Positions 23,403 through 29,090 of a stretch of 29,090 bases of DNA are shown here, in pieces. The first letter of the stretch is position 1; every line of letters begins with the position of its first letter. Where the stretch lies: the NCBI GenBank assembly GCA_900554275.1, contig USGS01000012.1, positions 1-29,090 of the forward strand, in the 5' to 3' direction. The notes below the pieces were generated by a model. That model was not told where the DNA came from. It saw nothing but the letters and a program-made list of their open reading frames with translations, and ran no database searches. The stretch is from an uncultured Eubacteriales bacterium. GTDB taxonomy: Bacteria; Bacillota; Clostridia; Oscillospirales; Oscillospiraceae. Made by a program: the position numbers and the translations under genes.

Positions 23403-24041
23403 ATGGAAGGCCCGAAGAAAGTGATGTATGACAAGTCCGGCGCGAAGCTGGTACAGGCCCTTGAAAAGCGCAACATGGAGGGCTACTACTGTCCCACGGC
23501 GGAGGAGGCCGTGGCCAAGGTGCTGGAGCTGATCCCCATGGACCATACCGTGTCCTGGGGCGGCGTGATGACCGCCGACCAGCTGGGCATCAAGCAGGCG
23601 CTGGCGCGGCGCGGCCAGCCCCTCATCGACCGGGACACCGCCAAGACCCCGGAGGAGCGGGATGCGCTGCTCCATCAGGCACTATCCTGCGGCACGTTTT
23701 TGATGAGCAGCAATGCCATCTCCATCGACGGCCAGCTGGTGAATATCGACGGCTTGGCCAACCGTGTGGCGGCGCTGTGCTTCGGCCCGAAGCAGGTCAT
23801 CGTGGTGGCCGGCATGAACAAGGTGGCCGGCGACCTGAACGCCGCCATCGCCCGCGCCCGCAACGTGGCCGCCCCGGCCAACGCCCAGCGGTTCAATATC
23901 AAGACACCCTGCGCCGTCAACGGCCAGTGCGGCGACTGCACCAGCCCCGACTGCATCTGCGCCCAGATGGTCATCACCCGTTTCAGCAAGATCAAGGGCC
24001 GCATCAAGGTGGTGCTGGTGGGCGAGGACCTGGGGCTGTAA
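23403..24041 (+). CDS. LUD-domain (LutC/YkgG-like) protein
   Basis: 212 residues; ATG 23403 is well spaced from AAAGGAGTGA. The LUD (DUF162) core is visible: VSWGGVMTADQLGI, then FLMSSNAISIDGQLVNIDG, and VIVVAGMNKVAGDLNAAIAR. The C-terminal stretch PCAVNGQCGDCTSPDCICAQ has five cysteines, of the kind seen in stand-alone LUD proteins of Clostridia, and may bind a metal or iron-sulphur cluster. The LutABC complex oxidises lactate, but lutA and lutB are not nearby, so a direct lactate role is unsupported. It lies in the middle of a run of housekeeping genes between prfA and the Sua5-CoaE fusion. Confidence 0.85.
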   Translation: MEGPKKVMYDKSGAKLVQALEKRNMEGYYCPTAEEAVAKVLELIPMDHTVSWGGVMTADQLGIKQALARRGQPLIDRDTAKTPEERDALLHQALSCGTFLMSSNAISIDGQLVNIDGLANRVAALCFGPKQVIVVAGMNKVAGDLNAAIARARNVAAPANAQRFNIKTPCAVNGQCGDCTSPDCICAQMVITRFSKIKGRIKVVLVGEDLGL

Positions 24042-24068
24042 GTATACTGCCGAAAAGAGGAACTGTTC

Positions 24069-25697
24069 TTGGAAACCATCATCTTCCACCCGGAACGGGA
24101 CGAAAACGCCATACAGAAGGCGGCAGCCATCCTCCGCCGGGGCGGTCTGCTGGGCATCCCCACGGAGACGGTCTACGGCCTGGGTGCGGACGGCCTGAAC
24201 GAGGACGCGGTGCGCCGCATCTTCGAGGCCAAGGGCCGCCCCCAGGACAACCCGCTGATCCTCCACATCCCGGACGCGAGCTGGCTGACGCGCTGCTGCA
24301 CGGATGTGCCGGACACGGCCTACGCCCTGGCAGCCAGGTTCTGGCCCGGCCCGCTGACCATGATCCTGCCCCGCCGCAGCTGTGTGCCCCTGCGTACCAC
24401 CGGCGGACTGGAGACGGTGGGCGTCCGCTGCCCGGACCACCCGGTGACCCGGGCCATCATCGCCGCGGCGGATACGCCGGTGGCCGCCCCCAGCGGCAAC
24501 ACGTCGGGCCGCCCCAGCCCCACCACCGCCCAGCACATGGTGGAGGATATGTGGGGCAAGATCGACGGCATCGTGGACGGCGGTCCGTGTGTTGTGGGGG
24601 TGGAGAGCACCATCATCGACCTGACGGTGCAGCCGCCCCGCCTGCTGCGCCCCGGCGGCTTGCCGCTGGAGGCGCTGGAGGCGGTGCTGGGTGAGGTGGC
24701 GGTGGATGACGCCGTCCGCCGCAAAATGGGCGAGGGGGAGCGGCCTCGTGCTCCCGGCATGAAATACCGGCACTATGCGCCCAAGGCCGCCGTTACCACG
24801 GTCACCGGCAGTCCCCATCGCAGCGCCGCGTGGATCGCCGCCCACATCACGGAGAACGCGGGCGTTATATGCTTCGATGAGTTCGCGCCTCTGTTTCCGG
24901 GACATATCGTCCACCGTCTCGGCCCGGCCGGCGACAAGCTGGCCCAGGCGCAGCACGTATTTGATGCTCTGCGGACGTTCGACGACACGGACGTGCCGGA
25001 GATATTCGCCCAGTGTCCCGACGAGACAGGGCTGGGTCTGGCGGTGAGCAACCGCCTGAAAAAGGCGGCGGGCTTCCACGTGGTGGATGCCGCGCCCTTG
25101 GTCATCGGCTTCACCGGCCCTACCGGCGCGGGCAAGACCAGCGCCCTCCGGGCGCTGGAGCGGCTGGGCGGGCTGGTGCTGGACTGTGATGCCATCTACC
25201 ACGAGCAGCTGCGGACGGACGCGGCCCTGCGGGATGCCATCACAGACGCCTTCGGCCCGGTGTTCGCACCGGACGGCAGTTTGGATCGGCAGAAGCTGGG
25301 CGGCCTGGTGTTCGGTGACCCGGCTTCGCTGGCGCGGCTGAATGACATTATTTTTACATATCTGCCCCGTGAGCTGCAGCGCCGCATGGACGACAGCGAT
25401 GCACCGGTGGTGGGCATCGACGCCATCAATCTGGTGGAGAGCGGCCTGTCGCACCTCTGCCGCCGCACCGTGGCGGTGCTCGCTCCGGAGGAGGTGCGGG
25501 TGCGCCGCATCATGGCCCGGGACAGCATCCCGGAGGACTACGCCAGATTGCGTGTGCAGGCCCAGAGGCAGGACGATTTTTACCGTGAAAACTGTACGGA
25601 TGTGCTGATGAACAGCGCCGCTTCACCCCAGGCGTTTGAAGAGATCGCGTATCAGAAACTACAACATATCATTGAGGAGGAAACTGACCATGAGTGA
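24069..25697 (+). CDS. Fusion of threonylcarbamoyl-AMP synthase (Sua5 type) and dephospho-CoA kinase
   Basis: 542 residues from TTG 24069 behind AGAGGA. Residues 1-200 are the YrdC/Sua5 catalytic domain: IPTETVYGLGADGL, EAKGRPQDNPLILHI (Lys55, Arg57), and PSGNTSGRPSPT (Ser142, Asn144). Residues 225-340 form the Sua5 C-terminal domain beginning at RAPGMKYRHYAP. From residue 344 a CoaE domain begins: P-loop GFTGPTGAGKTS (347-358), then LDCDAIYHEQL and the lid region. There is no stop or frameshift between the parts. The first half makes the donor for tRNA t6A; the second adds the 3' phosphate of coenzyme A. It overlaps the aminopeptidase gene by 8 bp. Whether both halves are active is untested. 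Confidence 0.92.
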   Translation: METIIFHPERDENAIQKAAAILRRGGLLGIPTETVYGLGADGLNEDAVRRIFEAKGRPQDNPLILHIPDASWLTRCCTDVPDTAYALAARFWPGPLTMILPRRSCVPLRTTGGLETVGVRCPDHPVTRAIIAAADTPVAAPSGNTSGRPSPTTAQHMVEDMWGKIDGIVDGGPCVVGVESTIIDLTVQPPRLLRPGGLPLEALEAVLGEVAVDDAVRRKMGEGERPRAPGMKYRHYAPKAAVTTVTGSPHRSAAWIAAHITENAGVICFDEFAPLFPGHIVHRLGPAGDKLAQAQHVFDALRTFDDTDVPEIFAQCPDETGLGLAVSNRLKKAAGFHVVDAAPLVIGFTGPTGAGKTSALRALERLGGLVLDCDAIYHEQLRTDAALRDAITDAFGPVFAPDGSLDRQKLGGLVFGDPASLARLNDIIFTYLPRELQRRMDDSDAPVVGIDAINLVESGLSHLCRRTVAVLAPEEVRVRRIMARDSIPEDYARLRVQAQRQDDFYRENCTDVLMNSAASPQAFEEIAYQKLQHIIEEETDHE

Positions 25698-27084
25698 GGA
25701 AATGAAGGCGCTGAAGGAGCAGCTTCTGCGGGATGACCGCAATGGCTACGATGTGCTGTCCGACGCCGATCTGGCGGAGATGGAGCGGTACTGCGTGGAC
25801 TACAAGCGCTTTTTGGACGAGGGTAAGACGGAGCGGCTCAGCGTCCGCGCCGCTATCGCTCGTGCTGAGGAGAAGGGCTTCGTCCAGTACCGCCGGGGCA
25901 TGGCGCTGAAGGCCGGTGACAAGGTGTATACCTCCAACCGCGGCAAGGGCCTGATGCTGGCGGTCATAGGCAAGGAGAGCCTGGCGGAGGGGGCGCAGAT
26001 CACCGCCGCCCATATCGATTCCCCCCGGCTTGACCTGAAGCCCAATCCTCTGTATGAGGACAGCAGCCTTGCCTACTGCAAGACCCATTATTACGGCGGC
26101 GTCCGCAAGTACCAGTGGGTCACCATTCCCCTCCAGCTGCGGGGCGTGGTGGTGAAGAAGGACGGCTCTGTGGTGGATGTGTGCATCGGCGAGGGCAGCG
26201 AGCCCAAGCTGGTCATCACAGACCTACTGCCCCATCTGGGCGGCGAGCAGAGCAAGAAGCCTCTCGGCGAGGCCATTCCCGGCGAGACGCTGAACCTGCT
26301 GATGGGCAGCCGTCCTATGGGCGACAGCGATGACACCGACCGGGTGAAGATGCAGGTGCTGAAGCGACTGTACGATAAGTACGGCATCACGGAGAGCGAC
26401 CTGATGTCCGCCGAGCTGGAGACCGTTCCCGCTGCGGACGCCACGGACATCGGCATCGATGGCAGTCTCATCGGCGCTTACGGCCACGACGACCGCGTGT
26501 GCGGCTACGCGGCCTTCAAGGCGCTGCTGGACATCGAAACGCCGAAAAAAACGGCGGTGTGCGTGCTGGCGGATAAGGAAGAAATTGGATCTATGGGTAT
26601 AACGGGTATGCAGTCTGCTGCCTTCGACACCTTTATGCAGGATCTGTGCGAGAGCCAGAATGTGGCACTGCGGGTGTGCTACGAAAACGCCTTCTGCCTG
26701 TCCGCGGACGTGACGGCGGCCTACGATCCCAACTTTGCCGAGGTGTATGAGAAGCGGAATGCGGCCTATATCAACGGCGGCGTGGGTATCTGCAAGTACA
26801 CCGGCGCACGGGGTAAGTCCGGCTCGTCCGACGCCAACGCCGAGACGGTGGGCTATGTGCGGCAGGTGCTGGACAACGCCGGCGTGCGCTGGCAGATCTG
26901 CGAGTTGGGCAAGGTGGACGAAGGCGGCGGCGGAACGGTGGCGCAGTATATGGCAAACCGGAATATTGCGACGCTGGATGCCGGCGTGCCGGTTCTGAGT
27001 ATGCACGCACCCTTTGAGGTGGTGGCAAAGCTGGACTGCTACGAGATGTACCGGGCCTGCAAGGCGCTGTATCAGGCACACTGA
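25690..27084 (+). CDS. M18-family aminopeptidase
   Basis: 464 residues from ATG 25690 behind GAGGAGG; the start overlaps the end of the fusion gene. M18 zinc-aminopeptidase motifs occur in order: AAHIDSPRLDLKPNPLYED (metal ligand His), IGAYGHDDRVCGYAAF (bridging Asp), ADKEEIGSMG (catalytic Glu and ligand Glu), LSADVTAAYDP, and SMHAPFEVVAKLD (final His ligand). These enzymes remove N-terminal residues, often acidic or hydrophobic, in the cytoplasm as large multimers. There is no signal peptide. It is the last gene of the long ddl-led unit and is followed by a strong terminator. Confidence 0.93.
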   Translation: MSEEMKALKEQLLRDDRNGYDVLSDADLAEMERYCVDYKRFLDEGKTERLSVRAAIARAEEKGFVQYRRGMALKAGDKVYTSNRGKGLMLAVIGKESLAEGAQITAAHIDSPRLDLKPNPLYEDSSLAYCKTHYYGGVRKYQWVTIPLQLRGVVVKKDGSVVDVCIGEGSEPKLVITDLLPHLGGEQSKKPLGEAIPGETLNLLMGSRPMGDSDDTDRVKMQVLKRLYDKYGITESDLMSAELETVPAADATDIGIDGSLIGAYGHDDRVCGYAAFKALLDIETPKKTAVCVLADKEEIGSMGITGMQSAAFDTFMQDLCESQNVALRVCYENAFCLSADVTAAYDPNFAEVYEKRNAAYINGGVGICKYTGARGKSGSSDANAETVGYVRQVLDNAGVRWQICELGKVDEGGGGTVAQYMANRNIATLDAGVPVLSMHAPFEVVAKLDCYEMYRACKALYQAH

Positions 27085-27090
27085 ACTGGA

Positions 27091-27130
27091 AAAAATCAAG
27101 GGTTTGCTGGAAAGCAGACCCTTGATTTTT
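27091..27130 (+). terminator. Strong terminator at the end of the ddl-led gene run
   Basis: Perfect 13-bp stem: AAAAATCAAGGGT (27091-27103) and its reverse complement at 27118-27130, with a short GCT/AGC inner stem and a terminal T run. Confidence 0.92.
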
Positions 27131-27142
27131 CTTATAAAAACC

Positions 27143-27171
27143 TTGTAAAAAGGGCGCATCTAAGGTATACT
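27143..27171 (+). promoter_or_regulatory. Promoter of the carD-ispD-ispF operon
   Basis: TTGTAA (27143-27148), 17 bp, TATACT (27166-27171), 42 bp before the carD start. Confidence 0.8.
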
Positions 27172-27213
27172 TTTCTATTGTAGAACCTGGAAAAACGGGA
27201 AGGAGGTGCGGCT

Positions 27214-27720
27214 ATGTACCGCGTGGGACAATCGGTGGTCCATCCTATGCATGGGGCGGGCGTTATCGAGGGTGAAACCAATGAGATATTAGAGGGAACG
27301 GCCCGCACCTATTATGTGTTCCGTTCCCCGGTCAGCGGGTTGACGCTGAAGCTGCCGGCAGACAACTGCACCGCCATCGGCATCCGTGCGCCGGAGACGC
27401 CGGAGCGGGTGCGGGAGATCGTGGCGGGTATCCCGTCGCTGACGGTGGAGGAGGACCGGAACTGGAGCCGCCGCTACCGGGAGAACATGAAGAGGCTGAA
27501 AAGCGGAGATCTGACGGAGGTGGCCCGGGTGGTGAAGGGACTGATGCACCGGGACGCACGGCGGGGACTTTCCACCGGAGAGCGGAAGATGCTGCGCGGC
27601 GCCAAGCAGATACTGCTGTCGGAGGTGGCGCTGGTGCAGGAGATGGCCTACGATGCGGCGGAGCGCTGGATCGACGCGGTGGTGATGACGGGGGCGAGGA
27701 CCGATGGGGAAACTGTTTGA
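27214..27720 (+). CDS. CarD/CdnL-family RNA polymerase-binding regulator
   Basis: 168 residues from ATG 27214 behind GGAGGTG. The N-terminal Tudor-like RNA-polymerase interaction domain (residues 1-55) shows VGQSVVHPMHGAGVIEGE and YYVFRSPVSGLTLKLPADN. The rest is a helical DNA-binding domain (NWSRRYRENMKRLKSGDL, then LMHRDARRGLSTGERKML, and ILLSEVALV) as in CdnL. CarD proteins bind the RNA polymerase beta subunit and stabilise the open complex at rRNA and other promoters. It overlaps ispD by 17 bp, and a CarD-ispD-ispF order is common in Clostridia. Identification is firm. Confidence 0.93.
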   Translation: MYRVGQSVVHPMHGAGVIEGETNEILEGTARTYYVFRSPVSGLTLKLPADNCTAIGIRAPETPERVREIVAGIPSLTVEEDRNWSRRYRENMKRLKSGDLTEVARVVKGLMHRDARRGLSTGERKMLRGAKQILLSEVALVQEMAYDAAERWIDAVVMTGARTDGETV

Positions 27721-28447
27721 CAAGCTGACGAAGAAGCTGGACGCCAAGCGCCGGCCCTACTGCGCGGCACTGGTGGCGGCGGCGGGCTGCTCATCGCGGA
27801 TGGGCGGCACGGATAAGCTGACATCCTTGCTGTGCGGCGTGCCGGTGCTGGTGCGGACGCTGACGGCGTTGGACCGGGCGGAGCTGGTGGATGAGATCGT
27901 GGTGGCGGTGCATCCCGAACGGCTGGAGGAGCTGGCGGGGCTGTGCGCCCGGGCCGGGCTGCAAAAGCCGGTGCGGGTGGTGGAGGGCGGCAAGAACCGC
28001 CCGTCCTCTGTGCTGCTGGCGGCGCTGGCTGCCGACGAGCGGGCGGAGCTGCTGGCGGTACACGACGGCGCAAGGCCGCTGATTCGTCCGGAGCAGGTGG
28101 ACGAGATGATACGGCTGGGGCAGCGGACCTATGCCGCCGCGCCGGCGCTGCCGGTGACGGACACGGTGAAGGTGGCGGATATGCAGGGGCTGGTGCAGTC
28201 CACACCGGACAGGAAAACCCTGTTCGCGGTGCAGACGCCCCAGGTGTTTCAGGCCAATATCCTGAAGGCGGCCTTACAGTCCGCCATGGAGGCCGGGGCG
28301 GAGCTGACGGACGACTGCTCCGCTGTGGAACGGCTGGGCAAGGAGGTCTATCTCACCGCCGGGTGGCGGGAGAACATCAAGATCACCACACCGGAGGATC
28401 TGACCATCGCGGAGGCGCTGCTGCGGGAAAGGGAGAACAGGACATGA
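27704..28447 (+). CDS. ispD: 2-C-methyl-D-erythritol 4-phosphate cytidylyltransferase
   Basis: 247 residues from ATG 27704, overlapping carD. It transfers CMP to methylerythritol phosphate in the non-mevalonate isoprenoid pathway. The nucleotide-binding start ALVAAAGCSSRMGGTDKL fits the family signature, although the usual GxGxRM reads GCSSRM, as in many Clostridia. It is followed by VHDGARPLIRPEQVDEMI, then VTDTVKVAD, AVQTPQVFQ, and TDDCSAVERLG. The extra 17 N-terminal residues (MGKLFDKLTKKLDAKRR) are basic and not part of the core, so a later start is possible, but no in-frame start with a ribosome site is evident. It overlaps ispF by 4 bp. Confidence 0.95.
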   Translation: MGKLFDKLTKKLDAKRRPYCAALVAAAGCSSRMGGTDKLTSLLCGVPVLVRTLTALDRAELVDEIVVAVHPERLEELAGLCARAGLQKPVRVVEGGKNRPSSVLLAALAADERAELLAVHDGARPLIRPEQVDEMIRLGQRTYAAAPALPVTDTVKVADMQGLVQSTPDRKTLFAVQTPQVFQANILKAALQSAMEAGAELTDDCSAVERLGKEVYLTAGWRENIKITTPEDLTIAEALLRERENRT

Positions 28448-28929
28448 CGAATTTGCGGGTAGGCCACGGCTATGACGTACACCGGCTGACAGAGGGGCGG
28501 CAGCTCATTCTGGGCGGCGTGGACGTGCCATACGACCGGGGACTGCTGGGCCACTCCGACGCGGATGTGCTGACCCACGCGGTGATGGACGCGCTGCTGG
28601 GCGCGGCGGCGCTGGGGGACATCGGCAAGCTGTTCCCCGACAGCGACGACCGCTACGCGGGCGCGGACAGCGTGGAGCTGCTGCGGCGTGTGACGGCATA
28701 TCTGACGGAGCGGGGCTGGCAGGTGGTGAACGTGGACGCTACGGTGGTGGCGCAAGCGCCGAGGCTGTCACCCTGCATCGACAGGATGCGGGAAAACCTG
28801 GCGGCGGCCATGGGGCTGGACGTGGGCTGTGTCTCCGTGAAGGCGACAACGGAGGAGCATCTGGGCTTTACCGGCAGCGGCGAGGGTATGGCGGCCCATG
28901 CGGTGGCGTTGGTGGAAAAATCGGGCTGA
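28444..28929 (+). CDS. ispF: 2-C-methyl-D-erythritol 2,4-cyclodiphosphate synthase
   Basis: 161 residues, the normal length, from ATG 28444 (ATGA overlap with ispD). All key motifs are visible: GHGYDVHRL with zinc ligands Asp and His near the N-terminus, LGHSDADVLTHAVMDALLGA, then DIGKLFPDSD, and KATTEEHLGFTGSGEGMAAHA at the C-terminus. It closes the cyclic diphosphate, the step after IspD and IspE (ispE is not in the window). Identification is certain. Confidence 0.97.
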   Translation: MTNLRVGHGYDVHRLTEGRQLILGGVDVPYDRGLLGHSDADVLTHAVMDALLGAAALGDIGKLFPDSDDRYAGADSVELLRRVTAYLTERGWQVVNVDATVVAQAPRLSPCIDRMRENLAAAMGLDVGCVSVKATTEEHLGFTGSGEGMAAHAVALVEKSG

Positions 28930-28969
28930 TGCGGCCTGCATTTTTCACATATTGTTAACGTATCCGGGG

Positions 28970-28998
28970 TTGTACCGGGCGGGAAATTATGGTATACT
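28970..28998 (+). promoter_or_regulatory. Promoter immediately before a terminator
   Basis: TTGTAC (28970-28975), 17 bp, TATACT (28993-28998). Transcription would start near 29005, only 12 bp before the terminator stem. Confidence 0.6.
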
Positions 28999-29016
28999 AT
29001 CCGTATCAGGACACAA

Positions 29017-29052
29017 GGCGTGTCTGCCCGAGGAGGACAGACACGCCGTTTT
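29017..29052 (+). terminator. Terminator after ispF and after the promoter at 28970
   Basis: Perfect 10-bp stem GGCGTGTCTG (29017-29026) and CAGACACGCC (29038-29047) with an 11-nt loop containing GAGGAGGA, then GTTTTT. Confidence 0.9.
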
Positions 29053-29063
29053 TGGTGAGGGGT

Positions 29064-29090
29064 TTATTTATTTTCTTCTTTTGCAGGTGG
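29064..29090 (-). CDS. Possible C-terminal end of a minus-strand gene
   Basis: On the minus strand the last eight codons before a TAA at 29066-29064 read PPAKEENK, a usual kind of hydrophilic C-terminus. The terminator hairpin between it and ispF would separate two converging genes. Only 27 bases are visible, so this is tentative. Confidence 0.25.
   Translation of the reverse strand, partial: PPAKEENK

Noticed and set aside
23682..25454. 590-codon minus-strand frame opposite the LUD and Sua5-CoaE genes
   Set aside because: A GC-rich codon-pattern shadow, low in structure and rich in His, Gln and Arg; the plus-strand products are well-known families.

Overview
The window joins two kinds of DNA. 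Positions 1 to about 13,080 are the right-hand part of an integrated mobile element (its left end lies outside the window). From about 13,080 to 29,090 it is compact, visibly more GC-rich chromosome of a low-G+C-phylum anaerobe. The gene set and style (upp, tsaB/tsaE, rodA, ddl, murF, ABC-F, prfA, a Sua5-CoaE fusion, M18 aminopeptidase, CarD-ispD-ispF, near-consensus sigma-A promoters, AGGAGG ribosome sites) fit a gut Clostridia member, probably the Oscillospiraceae/Ruminococcaceae side. That placement is inference from family resemblance, not from a search.

Element, control region (1-3,433): a WYL-domain regulator cut by the window edge, then an XRE repressor and ImmA-like metallopeptidase pair, then a small sigma/ArpU-like protein, then a sigma-70-like factor. 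Two near-identical GTTCGC-N6-GCGAA operators lie before the XRE gene and before the sigma/ArpU-like gene. A row of six CCGAC boxes at exactly 11-bp spacing leads into an extended -10 promoter, followed by a hairpin leader with a terminator and a perfect 16-bp inverted repeat just before the sigma gene. This looks like a layered switch: repressor cleavage, then activator, then sigma factor.

Element, cargo (3,434-10,381): a structured, nearly gene-free 700 bp with a possible leader peptide, a MazF-type endoribonuclease with no recognisable antitoxin, an unknown protein, a metallophosphoesterase, a small unknown protein, a Y-family DNA polymerase with a beta-clamp motif and a candidate LexA box, a translationally coupled YolD-like protein, and an AAA ATPase with a C-terminal PD-(D/E)XK-like motif.

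Element, recombination end (10,421-13,180): a small TnpW-like ORF, a resolvase-domain copy that has lost its catalytic serine, and a full-length large serine recombinase whose ribosome site sits in a hairpin. Then come a 19-bp palindrome, a consensus outward-facing promoter, a 27-bp-arm imperfect inverted repeat, and the 3' part of a tRNA-Ala(GGC) gene with its terminator. The tRNA fragment marks the junction with the chromosome.

Chromosome: on the minus strand tsaE-tsaB (t6A tRNA modification), upp (uracil salvage) and a membrane protein. On the plus strand rodA, then a long run from ddl through murF, an ABC-F ATPase, a flavodoxin, prfA, an LUD-domain protein, the Sua5-CoaE fusion and an M18 aminopeptidase, ending in a strong terminator. 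A CarD-ispD-ispF operon follows, and finally a promoter placed directly before a terminator.
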